From an uncultured Eubacterium sp. (GTDB taxonomy: Bacteria > Bacillota > Clostridia > Oscillospirales > Acutalibacteraceae), in the NCBI GenBank assembly GCA_934561395.1, contig CAKTGF010000004.1:1-64000 (forward strand): a stretch of 64,000 nucleotides of DNA, written 5' to 3'. How positions within the stretch are numbered: position 1 is the stretch's first letter; each line of letters begins with the position of its first letter. Below are positions 8,291 through 16,726 of the stretch, in pieces. Under the pieces are notes generated by a model that made no database searches, was not told the DNA's origin, and was given only the letters and a program-made list of their open reading frames with translations. The position numbers and the translations under genes were made by a program.

Positions 8291-8328
8291 AAGACCTATA
8301 TAAGCACAACGCTTATATAGGTCTTTTT
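8291..8328 (+). terminator. Strong intrinsic terminator of the asd-dapA-dapB operon
   Basis: A perfect 15-bp stem, AAGACCTATATAAGC (8291-8305) with GCTTATATAGGTCTT (8311-8325), has a 5-base loop and ends in a T-run (8324-8328). Parts of this stem (ATAGGTCTTATGCTTGTAT) recur loosely at 8382-8400. There, AGCCC/GGGCT arms on the minus strand may form a weaker hairpin after the aldo/keto reductase gene. Confidence 0.9.
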
Positions 8329-8418
8329 AGACTGTCGATAAAGCCCACTAAAGTTTTTCGCCACGCAGGGAGCCCGATATAGGTCTTATGCTTGTATCAG
8401 GGCTTTATTATATATTAC

Positions 8419-9549
8419 TTATTCAAAAAATTCTCTCATTTTGCCCTGCATAAGTTCAGATATTTTAATTGACTGTGGGCAGTGACCCTCGCAATGCTTG
8501 CAGGCAACGCATGAAGATGCGTTAACATCAATAGCTGAATACAGTTCTTTACTTTCCCGTGCTGTTATCTCCCCTGTTTTGTACTTGTTATATGCTGCGA
8601 AAACAGAGCTGATTTTAACGCCCTTTGGGCAGTCGGCGCAATAGTCGCAGCCTGTGCATGGTATAATGTCGCTTTTATTAATCAAAGCCGCAGCATTTTC
8701 GCAAATTTTATACTCGTTATCTGTAAAGGGCACAAAATCCGTTAAATTAGAAATATTATCGTGCAGCTGCTCCAGGGAATTCATGCCGCTTAATATGGTT
8801 AACACATTATTGTGGCTTGCAACAAAGTTAATTGCCCACGATGCAACGGTTTTGTCGGGCTTATTGTTTAAAAACAGCTGCGAAACATTTTCGGGCACAT
8901 CTGCAAGCTTGCCCCCACGAACAGGCTCCATAACAATTACAGGTATTCCTGCTTCGGTTAAAATTTCGTATTGGGTTTTTGCGTCCTGATTTTTCCAATC
9001 AAGATAATTCATTTGAATTTGTGCAAAATCCCATTTGTGAGCGGCTACAATGCGCCTTAAATCCTCAATTGTGCCGTGGAAGGAAAAGCCAATATTTTTA
9101 ACCTTCCCCTCCTCTTTCTTTTTTGTAATAAAATCGTAAGCACCGTATTTTTCGCACTTGTCAAAATTTTTTCCGTCTAAGGAGTGGAGCAGGTAAAAAT
9201 CGAAAAAATCATGCTCGGTTCTCTCCAGTTGATTTTTAAAGATTTTTTCCATATCCGATTTTTTAGCGCACATCCAAATAGGCAGCTTGTCAGCCAAAAA
9301 ATATGACTCCCTCGGGTATTTCTTTAAAGCGGTGCCGATAAACTTTTCACTTTTGCCGGTGTGGTACATATAAGCGGTGTCAAAATAATTAACGCCCAAA
9401 TTATACGCCTCATCCACAAGCTCCTGACCTTTTTTATAGTCAATCAAGGGGTTTGCCTCCCTTTTAAGCTTGGTTTTAACAGGCAGGCGCATGGTGCCCA
9501 GGCCCAGCCTTGAAACCTCTGTGTTCTTAAATTTAACTCTGTCTATCAT
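8419..9549 (-). CDS. Aldo/keto reductase with C-terminal 4Fe-4S domain
   Basis: A 376-residue protein with an N-terminal aldo/keto reductase barrel: SRLGLGTMRLP at the start, catalytic Asp-Tyr in FDTAYMYHTG, Lys in LADKLP and His in YLLHSLDG. The C-terminal 90 residues contain two iron-sulfur motifs, CTGCDYCADCPKG and CVACKHCEGHCPQ, each with the four-cysteine pattern of a 4Fe-4S site. This fusion is common in anaerobic Clostridia, where such proteins are thought to be ferredoxin-linked oxidoreductases; the substrate cannot be read from sequence. It has a GGGGG Shine-Dalgarno-like run and is preceded by the cysS terminator, so it is either transcribed by read-through or from a promoter I do not see. 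Confidence 0.9.
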   Translation of the reverse strand: MIDRVKFKNTEVSRLGLGTMRLPVKTKLKREANPLIDYKKGQELVDEAYNLGVNYFDTAYMYHTGKSEKFIGTALKKYPRESYFLADKLPIWMCAKKSDMEKIFKNQLERTEHDFFDFYLLHSLDGKNFDKCEKYGAYDFITKKKEEGKVKNIGFSFHGTIEDLRRIVAAHKWDFAQIQMNYLDWKNQDAKTQYEILTEAGIPVIVMEPVRGGKLADVPENVSQLFLNNKPDKTVASWAINFVASHNNVLTILSGMNSLEQLHDNISNLTDFVPFTDNEYKICENAAALINKSDIIPCTGCDYCADCPKGVKISSVFAAYNKYKTGEITARESKELYSAIDVNASSCVACKHCEGHCPQSIKISELMQGKMREFFE

Positions 9550-9561
9550 ATTAATACCCCC

Positions 9562-9596
9562 AAAAAAATATAGGCAAGTTTCCCTGCCTATATTTT
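9562..9596 (-). terminator. Intrinsic terminator of the cysE-cysS unit
   Basis: Minus-strand stem AAAATATAGGCA (9596-9585) with TGCCTATATTTT (9576-9565), 8-base loop, followed by a run of seven Ts. It ends only 12 bases before the ATG of the aldo/keto reductase gene, with that gene's GGGGG run directly after the U-tract. Confidence 0.85.
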
Positions 9597-9622
9597 ATCA
9601 CAAATAATTTAATGTGTCTATA

Positions 9623-11017
9623 TTATTCAATTGTCCAGGTGGTGCCTTGGCGAGTGTCCTTTAAAATAATGCCTCTTGCCTTTAAATCGTCCCTGATTTT
9701 ATCGGCTGTGGCAAAGTCCTTATTTTTCTTAGCCTCGGCTCTTTGCTGAATAAGGGCCTCTATTTCGCTGTCAAGGTCGTTTGACTGCCTGTTGTAAAGA
9801 ATACCTAAAACATCGCAAAGTTCATCAAATAAGCTTGCAGCAGCCTCACATATCGATTTTGCAACATCCTTATCAAGGATTTTTGTGTTAATATCCTTAA
9901 CCAAGTCAAAAATTGCTGCAAGACCATCAGCTGTGTTAAGGTCATCATCCATAGCCTTAACAAATTGTTCCCTGTGTGAATTGATTGTGTTAAGGAGCTC
10001 CTCATCAACAGGGGTGCTGTCGGATGCATTTTTAATTGCAAAATCCAACGACTCACGGCAGGTGTATAACCTTTCAAGGGACGCCTTGCACTGCTCGATA
10101 ATATCAAGATTATAGTTAATGGGTGAACGATAATGTGACGAAATTAAGAAATACCTTATAACCTCGTAGCCGTAAACATCTGCAATTTCACGCACGGTTT
10201 TAAAGTTGCCCAAGGATTTGCTCATTTTTACATTGTCAACATTAATGTAGCCGTTATGCATCCAGTATTTTGAGAACATACAGTCGTTGGCAGCTTCTGA
10301 CTGAGCAATTTCGTTTTCGTGGTGCGGGAACACTAAATCCTGACCGCCGCAGTGAATATCAATGGTTTTGCCCAAGTATTTTCTGTTCATTGCAGAGCAC
10401 TCAATGTGCCAGCCCGGTCTGCCCTTGCCCCAGGGAGAATCCCAATAGGGCTCCCCCTCCTTGGCTGCTTTCCACAGTGCAAAATCAAGGGGGTCCTCTT
10501 TTTTATCTCCAACGGCAATTCTTGCGCCGCTTTGTAAATCCTCAATAGGTTGGTGTGAAAGCTTGCCGTAGCCCTTAAACTTTAATGTTCTGTAATAAAC
10601 ATCGCCGTCAACTGCATAAGCGTAGCCTTTTTTCTCAAGGGTTTTAATAATATCAATGATTTCATCGATATTTTCTGTTGCCTTTGGGTGCACCGTTGCA
10701 TCCTTAAAATTAAGGCCATGGGCGTCAGTCCAAAACTCGTCAATATACTTTTTGCTGATTTTCTCAAAGGTGCTGCCCTCTTCGTTGGCACGCTTAATGA
10801 TTTTATCGTCAACATCGGTAAAGTTTTGAACAAATTTTACATTGTAGCCCTTGTATTCCATATACCTTCTTAAAACATCAAACACGCAAAGGGGTCTTGC
10901 GTTGCCGATATGGATATAGTTATATACGGTTGGGCCGCAGGCGTAAATTTTTACCTCTTTTTCATCTACAGGCACAAACTCCTCTTTTGCTCGTGACATT
11001 GTGTTAAATATTTTCAT
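9623..11017 (-). CDS. cysS: Cysteinyl-tRNA synthetase
   Basis: Class I aminoacyl-tRNA synthetase that charges tRNA-Cys. The 464-residue protein shows CGPTVYNYIHIGNARP with the HIGH-type motif and the first zinc cysteine, GWHIECSAM with a further zinc ligand, FPHHENEIAQSE, and the KMSKS motif in NVKMSKSLGNF. The C-terminal DALR helical domain is present. Its start overlaps the end of cysE by 14 bases. Both follow a T-box whose specifier codon is UGC, so transcription should rise when uncharged tRNA-Cys accumulates. A terminator closes the unit at 9562-9596. Confidence 0.98.
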   Translation of the reverse strand: MKIFNTMSRAKEEFVPVDEKEVKIYACGPTVYNYIHIGNARPLCVFDVLRRYMEYKGYNVKFVQNFTDVDDKIIKRANEEGSTFEKISKKYIDEFWTDAHGLNFKDATVHPKATENIDEIIDIIKTLEKKGYAYAVDGDVYYRTLKFKGYGKLSHQPIEDLQSGARIAVGDKKEDPLDFALWKAAKEGEPYWDSPWGKGRPGWHIECSAMNRKYLGKTIDIHCGGQDLVFPHHENEIAQSEAANDCMFSKYWMHNGYINVDNVKMSKSLGNFKTVREIADVYGYEVIRYFLISSHYRSPINYNLDIIEQCKASLERLYTCRESLDFAIKNASDSTPVDEELLNTINSHREQFVKAMDDDLNTADGLAAIFDLVKDINTKILDKDVAKSICEAAASLFDELCDVLGILYNRQSNDLDSEIEALIQQRAEAKKNKDFATADKIRDDLKARGIILKDTRQGTTWTIE

Positions 11018-11654
11018 TTCTTATTTCCTCCAATGCTTTAATTTCCTTTTGAAGCTCCTCAATTTTAGCCTCGTTGGCTTTAATTGCGTTCATTAACGGG
11101 TCGGGAATGTGGATTTGGTCAAGGTCGTCAACAGGTTCGCCGTCAATTTTTACTACATATCCGGGCACACCCACAACGGTGCAGTTTGGCTCAACATCCT
11201 TAACAACAACCGCACCTGCGGCAACCTTGCTGTTTTTGCCCACTGTAATTGGGCCTAAAACCTTGGCACCTGCGCCAATCATAACGCCGCTTTCAATGGT
11301 GGGGTGGCGCTTGCCTATATCCTTACCTGTTCCCCCAAGGGTTACCCCTTGGTAAATCATTACATCGTCGCCGATTTCGGCAGTTTCGCCGATGACAATG
11401 CCGTGGCCGTGGTCAATAACCACCCTTTTGCCTATTGTTGCACCGGGATGAATTTCAATTCCCGTTTTGTGTGCGCTTCGCTGGCTTATCCACCTAGCCA
11501 AAAAGGGCATATTGTGCCTTAGGCACCAGTTAGCCTTTTTGTGCGACCTCAACGCCTTAAAGCCCGGGTAGAGCAAAATTATCTCCAGGGGATTGTGAGC
11601 AGCCGGGTCATGGTCGATAAAGCTCTTTATATCCTCTTTATACTCTTTCAACAT
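11004..11654 (-). CDS. cysE: Serine O-acetyltransferase
   Basis: Acetylates serine with acetyl-CoA to O-acetylserine, the carbon skeleton for cysteine. At 216 residues it is the short form. An N-terminal helical part precedes the left-handed beta-helix of hexapeptide repeats, with GIEIHPGATIGKRVVIDHG and the catalytic His in DHGHGIVIGETA, then YQGVTLGGTGK. A Glu/Lys-rich helical tail closes it. I start at the ATG at 11654, 12 bases after GGAG; an upstream in-frame start at 11708 would lie in the T-box terminator stem. It leads the cysE-cysS operon under a cysteine T-box. Confidence 0.95.
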   Translation of the reverse strand: MLKEYKEDIKSFIDHDPAAHNPLEIILLYPGFKALRSHKKANWCLRHNMPFLARWISQRSAHKTGIEIHPGATIGKRVVIDHGHGIVIGETAEIGDDVMIYQGVTLGGTGKDIGKRHPTIESGVMIGAGAKVLGPITVGKNSKVAAGAVVVKDVEPNCTVVGVPGYVVKIDGEPVDDLDQIHIPDPLMNAIKANEAKIEELQKEIKALEEIRNENI

Positions 11655-11673
11655 AAATATATATTCACTCCAA

Positions 11674-11923
11674 TAAAAAAGCCTCCGCCGATTTCTCGAC
11701 AGAGGCAATATATCAAATACTGCGGTTCCACTCCGTTTTATACTTAACTACAAAAATAGCTGTGCCTTTAACGGAGCAAACCGTCTTGAAATACTGACAA
11801 ATTTCCTTCAAGAAGCTCATGGGTGCATTTTGTAAAAAAGTGTGTGCGGGCTTTCAGCAAACGCTCGCTCTCTGTGACAAACTTGATTTTACTACTTATC
11901 CCAATCAATGCTTTTAAAACTAT
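11674..11923 (-). promoter_or_regulatory. T-box leader specific for tRNA-Cys (specifier UGC)
   Basis: On the minus strand the leader contains stem I with AGAGAGCGAGCG and a specifier loop where the codon TGC (11827-11825) is followed by ACC. The conserved T-box sequence GGAGTGGAACCGCAG lies at about 11734-11720; its TGGA would pair with the UCCA end expected of tRNA-Cys. It ends in an intrinsic terminator: an 11-bp stem (11681-11706) with a GAAA loop, then a T-run (11680-11674). Uncharged tRNA-Cys should stabilise the antiterminator and switch on cysE-cysS. Confidence 0.93.
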
Positions 11924-11929
11924 ACTATC

Positions 11930-11957
11930 ATTATATACATTTTTGAATAAAATGCAA
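11930..11957 (-). promoter_or_regulatory. Predicted promoter of the cysteine T-box transcript
   Basis: Minus strand TTGCAT (11957-11952), 16-base spacer, TATAAT (11935-11930), starting 4 bases beyond the pgsA stop codon. Transcription would begin near 11923 and enter the T-box leader. Confidence 0.65.
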
Positions 11958-11960
11958 CCT

Positions 11961-12545
11961 TTATTTTGTTTTTATTAAATGCCAGCCGTCCTTTGTATAT
12001 TTAAGTCCGCTGAGCAGGGTTACAACTGCAACAATCCAAAAGGCAATTGTGCAATATATATTAAGCGCATGGGGTGCGTTAAAGCCGTTGGTTGCAATTA
12101 TGTATTCTTGGTCCTTTTCCAAAATTGCCAAAACTAAAAATGTTATGCCCGTTGTTGACATTTGCAAAAAGGTTTTAGCCTTGCCAAAAGCGTTGGCGGC
12201 AATAACCTCGCCCTCAACAGCAGCGGCCATTCTCATTCCTGCAACCAAAAACTCACGGGCCATCATTATCATAATTACCAAATCGGTTCTTACACCAAGG
12301 TTAATTTGAATAATAAACGCTGCCAAAACCAAGGATTTGTCTGAAAGTGGGTCCATAAGCTTGCCGAAATCGGTAACAAGACCCTGCTTTCTGGCAATAA
12401 TACCGTCTGCCTTGTCGCTCATGCAGGCAACAAAATATATAAGCAGCGCAGCTACCCAGTGGTATCTGAATTGAATTAACGATGCGGCAAACAAAAAAGG
12501 TATGCAGCAAAATCTGAAAACAGTTATTTTGTTCGGTAAATTCAT
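11961..12545 (-). CDS. pgsA: CDP-diacylglycerol-glycerol-3-phosphate 3-phosphatidyltransferase
   Basis: Makes phosphatidylglycerol phosphate, the first committed step to phosphatidylglycerol, in the inner membrane. The 194-residue protein has several membrane helices. The CDP-alcohol phosphotransferase signature is complete at about residues 44-69: D, then DG, AR, G and two Asp in SDKADGIIAR and FGKLMDPLSD. It begins inside the rimO stop (ATGA overlap) and ends the recA-recX-rimO-pgsA cluster. Confidence 0.95.
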   Translation of the reverse strand: MNLPNKITVFRFCCIPFLFAASLIQFRYHWVAALLIYFVACMSDKADGIIARKQGLVTDFGKLMDPLSDKSLVLAAFIIQINLGVRTDLVIMIMMAREFLVAGMRMAAAVEGEVIAANAFGKAKTFLQMSTTGITFLVLAILEKDQEYIIATNGFNAPHALNIYCTIAFWIVAVVTLLSGLKYTKDGWHLIKTK

Positions 12546-13870
12546 AATACCCTCTCCCCTATTAAATCGTAGCCGTCAAGGCTTGTTATTTTAACGTTTA
12601 CAAAGCTTCCGATTTTTAGCTTATCATCTGATGTAAAAATAATGCCGCTGTCAATTTCAGGCGAATCCATATATGAGCGACCTACATAATTTTCCCCGTC
12701 AAAGGAATCAACAATTACTTTGTAGGTGTTACCGATTCGCTTTTTATTAGCCTCCTCGGTAATGTAATATTGGGTGTTCATCAAAACCTCGTTCCTGCGC
12801 TTTTTGATATCCTCGTCAATTTGGTTATCCATTTTGATTGCAGGAGTGTTCTCTTCGGGTGAGAATGAAAAACAACCCATTTTTTCAAATTTGATTTCCT
12901 TTACAAAGTCGCAAAGTTGTTCAAAGTCCTCCTCGGTTTCCCCGGGAAAACCAACCATAAATGTGGTTCTCAAAGATAAGCCCGGGATTTTTTCACGCAT
13001 TTTTGTAATAAGCGCTTTGTAATCCTCAACGGTGCCGTATCTGTTCATACTTTTTAAAACATGGTTGCTGCCGTGCTGTAAGGGTATGTCGATATATTTA
13101 CAAACCTTTTCCTCGTTAGCGATTACATCAATTAATGAATCGGTAATTCTGTGAGGATAGCAGTAAAATAATCTAATCCATTCAATACCGTCAATTAATA
13201 CAAGCTGTTTTAAAAGCTCATCAAGCTTATACTCGCCGTAAATATCCTGACCGTATTTTGTGGTATCCTGAGCTATAAGGATAATTTCCTTAACGCCGCC
13301 CTTTGCAAGCTCTTTAGCCTCTGCGATAACGGATTCCATTTTCCTTGAACGGAACCTGCCCCTTATTTCGGGAATTGCACAATAGGCGCAGCGGTTGTCG
13401 CAGCCCTCGGCAATTTTTAAATACGCCCAATGTGACGGCGTAGAAAGTATTCTTTTATCATCTATGGGAAGATAACACTTATTTTCAAAAGAGCCTGTTT
13501 TAACGCCTACAAGCGCCTTTTGGCACACCTTAACAATATCTCTGTTGCTGCCGATGCCTATAACGGCGTCAACCTCGGGCAGTTCCTTAAATATTTCATC
13601 CTGATAGCGCTCAGCAAGGCAGCCTGTAACCACGATTGCCGAAATCAAGCCGGCAGCCTTATATTCCGCAACCTCGAGTATTGTTTCGATAGCCTCGGTC
13701 TTAGCGTCGTCAATAAAGCCGCAGGTGTTAACAATCATTACGTCGCTGTCCTGAATTTCGCTTACAATCTGAAAGCCTGCGTCTGCAAGCTTGCGGAGCA
13801 TAATTTCGCCGTCAACCTGGTTTTTCGGGCAGCCAAGTGAAATCATTCCTACTTTATAAATATTCTTCAT
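12542..13870 (-). CDS. rimO: Ribosomal protein S12 methylthiotransferase RimO
   Basis: Radical-SAM enzyme that adds a methylthio group to the conserved aspartate of ribosomal protein S12. The N-terminal UPF0004 domain has LGCPKNQVDGE and MIVNTCGFI with cysteines for the auxiliary cluster. The radical-SAM motif CDNRCAYC is near residue 154, and a TRAM domain ends the protein (VNVKITSLDGYDLIGE). The CPKNQVD motif favours RimO over MiaB or MtaB. I start at the ATG at 13870, inside the recX end (17-base overlap), rather than at a TTG two codons earlier. The gene overlaps pgsA by 4 bases. Confidence 0.96.
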   Translation of the reverse strand: MKNIYKVGMISLGCPKNQVDGEIMLRKLADAGFQIVSEIQDSDVMIVNTCGFIDDAKTEAIETILEVAEYKAAGLISAIVVTGCLAERYQDEIFKELPEVDAVIGIGSNRDIVKVCQKALVGVKTGSFENKCYLPIDDKRILSTPSHWAYLKIAEGCDNRCAYCAIPEIRGRFRSRKMESVIAEAKELAKGGVKEIILIAQDTTKYGQDIYGEYKLDELLKQLVLIDGIEWIRLFYCYPHRITDSLIDVIANEEKVCKYIDIPLQHGSNHVLKSMNRYGTVEDYKALITKMREKIPGLSLRTTFMVGFPGETEEDFEQLCDFVKEIKFEKMGCFSFSPEENTPAIKMDNQIDEDIKKRRNEVLMNTQYYITEEANKKRIGNTYKVIVDSFDGENYVGRSYMDSPEIDSGIIFTSDDKLKIGSFVNVKITSLDGYDLIGERVL

Positions 13871-14465
13871 CTTCAATCAGTTCAAATGCGGCCTTAATGT
13901 CTGAATAAGAAAAGCCCTTTCTCATCAGCGCCGCTGTTACTTTTTCCTTTCCGCCGTCGGCAGATAATTTTCTTTTGTATTTTGTTGCAATCAGTTGGGC
14001 GCAGTTGGCAGAATTGTCAAATTCAAAGTCCTCCGTAGCCTCTGCTATAATATCGGAGGATAAACCACGCTTAAACATTTCCTGCCTTACAAAAGCTTTT
14101 GACATCTTTTTTTCGGATGTAAGATAGTTTAAAAGGCTTTTGGCATACTTTTCATCGTCCAAATAGCCCAAGTCAAGCATTTTGTCAATTGCCATATCGG
14201 CGGTGGTTTCGTCAACCGTTCGCAAAAGCTTGGTTTTAAGCTCCTTTACCGAATGGTCACGGCGGGATAGCAAATCATAGCATTTGTTTACAGCCTTTCT
14301 GTAATTAATTTGCTGTGTAAGCTCCTCCCACTGCTCATCGTTGATTTCAGTGCCGTCCTTAATATAGTGCTCGGCCCAAAAATCAATGTCGGTGGTTATT
14401 TGGTATTCGTTGTCAATGAGTATATGTATCTTTTTGCCTCTGCCCTTGTTATGAGAGATAATCAT
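13854..14465 (-). CDS. recX: Regulatory protein RecX
   Basis: RecX binds RecA and modulates its filaments. The 203-residue protein has the three-helix repeat pattern of the family, with segments such as CYDLLSRRDHSVKELKTKL and LGYLDDEKYAKSLL and the later FSYSDIKAAFELI. It begins one base inside the recA stop codon (TAATG), so the two are translationally coupled, a common recA-recX arrangement. N-terminal residues 1-45 form the extra strand-rich region seen in Firmicute RecX. Confidence 0.93.
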   Translation of the reverse strand: MIISHNKGRGKKIHILIDNEYQITTDIDFWAEHYIKDGTEINDEQWEELTQQINYRKAVNKCYDLLSRRDHSVKELKTKLLRTVDETTADMAIDKMLDLGYLDDEKYAKSLLNYLTSEKKMSKAFVRQEMFKRGLSSDIIAEATEDFEFDNSANCAQLIATKYKRKLSADGGKEKVTAALMRKGFSYSDIKAAFELIEDEEYL

Positions 14466-15607
14466 TATTCGTCGTCATCAATTGCAATGTCAAGCTTTGC
14501 CTTTGCTGCTGCTCTTGTTTGTGAAACTGCCTTTGGTGCGGCAGGAGTTTCCTCAAGGGCTGCCTTTTGGCTGATGTTTGCCTGGAACTTTTCAGATTCC
14601 CTCTGCTCCTTGATAAGCTCCATAACCTGAGCCTCTACCTTGTCGGCAAAATCCTTGTTGGTTTTAAGCATATCCTTAAGCTTATCTCTGCCCTGGAATC
14701 GCTCGTCGCCGAATGAGAACCAGGAGCCGCTCTTTTTGATTACACCAAGGTTAACGGCCAAATCGCAAATTTCGCCGTCCCTGTCAATGCCGGTACCGTA
14801 CATAATATCAAACTCGGCACTCTTAAACGGGGGCGCAACCTTGTTTTTAACAATCTTTGCACGGGTTCTTGAACCGATAAATTCATTGCCCGGTGCTTTA
14901 ATGGTATCAATCTTTCTTACATCAATACGCATTGAGGCATAGAATTTTAACGCTCTGCCGCCGGTGGTAACCTCAGGGCTGCCGTAAATAACGCCAACCT
15001 TTTCACGCAGCTGGTTAATGAAAATAATTACACAGTTTGATTTGTTGATTGCGCCTGCAAGCTTTCTTAAAGCCTGTGACATAAGCCTTGCGTGCAAGCC
15101 CACATGAGAATCGCCCATTTCCCCTTCAATTTCACTTCTGGGAACAAGAGCGGCAACGGAGTCAACAACGATAATGTCAATAGCGCCTGAACGAACAAGC
15201 TGCTCTGTAATTTCCAAAGCCTGCTCGCCGTTATCGGGCTGTGATACAAGCAGCGAATCAACATCTACACCAAGGTTTGCGGCGTAGGCAGGGTCAAGTG
15301 CATGCTCCGCATCAATAAACGCAGCCTCGCCCCCCTGCTTTTGTGCCTGAGCAACGCAGTGAAGAGCCAAGGTGGTTTTACCCGATGATTCAGGGCCGTA
15401 AATTTCAATTATTCTTCCCTTTGGCAGGCCGCCTATGCCTGTTGCTATATCAAGTGTTAAAGAGCCGGTTGAGATAGCGTCAACCTTTAAGTGATTATTT
15501 TCGCCCAAGCGCATAATAGCGCCCTGGCCGTATTGTTTTTCAATTTGCTTTAAAGCAGATTCAAGGGCGGTTTTTTTATCGTTTGAAGTGTTTTTAGCAG
15601 TAGCCAT
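14465..15607 (-). CDS. recA: Recombinase RecA
   Basis: DNA-dependent ATPase that carries out strand exchange and activates LexA cleavage. About 380 residues: Walker A GPESSGKTT (71-79), the segment IIVVDSVAALVPRSE with Walker B, and the L2 loop INQLREKVGVIYGSPE. The acidic C-terminus ends in DDDE. I start at the ATG at 15607 because GGAGG lies 8 bases upstream; the ATG five codons earlier overlaps that Shine-Dalgarno sequence. A promoter is visible at 15646-15674. I do not see a clear Firmicute LexA box there. Confidence 0.98.
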   Translation of the reverse strand: MATAKNTSNDKKTALESALKQIEKQYGQGAIMRLGENNHLKVDAISTGSLTLDIATGIGGLPKGRIIEIYGPESSGKTTLALHCVAQAQKQGGEAAFIDAEHALDPAYAANLGVDVDSLLVSQPDNGEQALEITEQLVRSGAIDIIVVDSVAALVPRSEIEGEMGDSHVGLHARLMSQALRKLAGAINKSNCVIIFINQLREKVGVIYGSPEVTTGGRALKFYASMRIDVRKIDTIKAPGNEFIGSRTRAKIVKNKVAPPFKSAEFDIMYGTGIDRDGEICDLAVNLGVIKKSGSWFSFGDERFQGRDKLKDMLKTNKDFADKVEAQVMELIKEQRESEKFQANISQKAALEETPAAPKAVSQTRAAAKAKLDIAIDDDE

Positions 15608-15645
15608 TGTGTTTTCCTCCATAATATAAATTACAATTCTTTAAT

Positions 15646-15674
15646 ATTATACTAAATGTGGTGTTCAAAATCAA
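15646..15674 (-). promoter_or_regulatory. Predicted promoter of recA
   Basis: Minus strand TTGATT (15674-15669), 17-base spacer, TATAAT (15651-15646). The spacer contains GAACACC but not the GAAC-N4-GTTC core of a Bacillus-type SOS box. Confidence 0.6.
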
Positions 15675-15732
15675 GAAATTATAATAAATTGCACATTATT
15701 TTACACTTTATTAAATAAAATGAAAAAAAGGC

Positions 15733-15761
15733 TTGCATTTTGCAAAACTTTCTGTTAATAT
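15733..15761 (+). promoter_or_regulatory. Predicted promoter of rpmB
   Basis: TTGCAT (15733-15738), 17-base spacer, TAATAT (15756-15761). Divergent from the recA promoter. Confidence 0.6.
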
Positions 15762-15795
15762 ATATCCGTTCTAAATTTTAAGGAGGTGTTCGCAA

Positions 15796-15981
15796 ATGGC
15801 TAAATGTGAATACTGTGGAAAGGGTATGTCCTTCGGCATCCAAGTTTCTCACTCACACAGAAGATCTAACAGAACCTGGAAACCTAACATTAAAAAGGTA
15901 AAGGCTATCGTTGACGGCTCACCAAAGAGAGTTTATGTTTGCACCAGATGCCTTCGTTCCGGTAAAGTTGAAAGAGCGTAA
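15796..15981 (+). CDS. rpmB: 50S ribosomal protein L28
   Basis: Large-subunit ribosomal protein of 61 residues. It is the zinc-binding form: Cys4 and Cys7 in CEYCGK and Cys49 and Cys52 in CTRC can hold a zinc ion. The core NRTWKPNIKKV is typical. It has a strong RBS (AAGGAGGTG), its own promoter, and a terminator directly behind, so it is monocistronic, as often seen. Confidence 0.97.
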   Translation: MAKCEYCGKGMSFGIQVSHSHRRSNRTWKPNIKKVKAIVDGSPKRVYVCTRCLRSGKVERA

Positions 15982-15996
15982 TTGATTTACAAAAGT

Positions 15997-16027
15997 AAAC
16001 CGTCTGTTAAAGACGGTTTTATTTTTT
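15997..16027 (+). terminator. Intrinsic terminator of rpmB
   Basis: AAACCGTCT (15997-16005) pairs with AGACGGTTT (16011-16019), loop GTTAA, then TTATTTTTTT. Confidence 0.9.
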
Positions 16028-16066
16028 TGCCTAATATCAAATTTTACATAAAATAAAAAGCCAAGA

Positions 16067-16726
16067 TTAATTTCTTGACTTTTTGCTTTTTAAAGATATT
16101 TTATTTTCCTTGCCCTTTAGCAGCTTTTGTATGTTTTCCCTGTGGGCAATGAGCACAACGCTCATAAATACAAGGGCTATAATAACAAGTATCAAGCTTT
16201 TGTAAAACACAAATGTGAATACCGGGTAAAATATTGCCATTACAATTGAACCCAAGCTGACATATTTGGTTATCAAAACAACCAAGATAAACATTGCAAG
16301 AAGTATAAGCGCAATGCGCCAGTCAATCATAAATACCATACCGCCGCTTGTTGCAACGCCCTTGCCGCCGTGAAATTTAAAATAACATGGGAAGATGTGG
16401 CCCATAACGGCAAAAATACCCGCAAAGGATTTCAGTATTACATCCGAATTATCGCTGAAAACAGAAATTTGTGCAAGCTCACTTGGGCTTACAATAAGCT
16501 GTTTTGCAATAACAATGGCAACCATAACCTTCAGCATATCTCCGGCAATTGTTAAGATTGCAAGCTTTTTGCCATAGCTTCTAAGCATATTGGTGGTGCC
16601 GGCGTTACCGCTGCCGTGCTGCCTTACATCGTCCTTTTCAAGCTTTCGAGACAATATAACGCCGAAATTTAAGCTGCCAAGCAAATATGAAAGAATTGCA
16701 ACAATGACAAGTTTTAAAGCTATCAT
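16067..16726 (-). CDS. plsY: Glycerol-3-phosphate acyltransferase PlsY
   Basis: Membrane enzyme that transfers the acyl group of acyl phosphate to glycerol 3-phosphate, the first step of phospholipid synthesis with PlsX. The 219-residue protein has five hydrophobic segments and the family motifs GSLNFGVILS, GSGNAGTTNMLR and FKFHGGKGVATSGG. The Lys-rich C-terminus is longer than in many members. It starts within the stop of der (ATGA overlap). PlsX is not in this window. Confidence 0.95.
   Translation of the reverse strand: MIALKLVIVAILSYLLGSLNFGVILSRKLEKDDVRQHGSGNAGTTNMLRSYGKKLAILTIAGDMLKVMVAIVIAKQLIVSPSELAQISVFSDNSDVILKSFAGIFAVMGHIFPCYFKFHGGKGVATSGGMVFMIDWRIALILLAMFILVVLITKYVSLGSIVMAIFYPVFTFVFYKSLILVIIALVFMSVVLIAHRENIQKLLKGKENKISLKSKKSRN

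Noticed and set aside
15646..15690. LexA box at recA
   Set aside because: GAAC is present but no GTTC at the right spacing.
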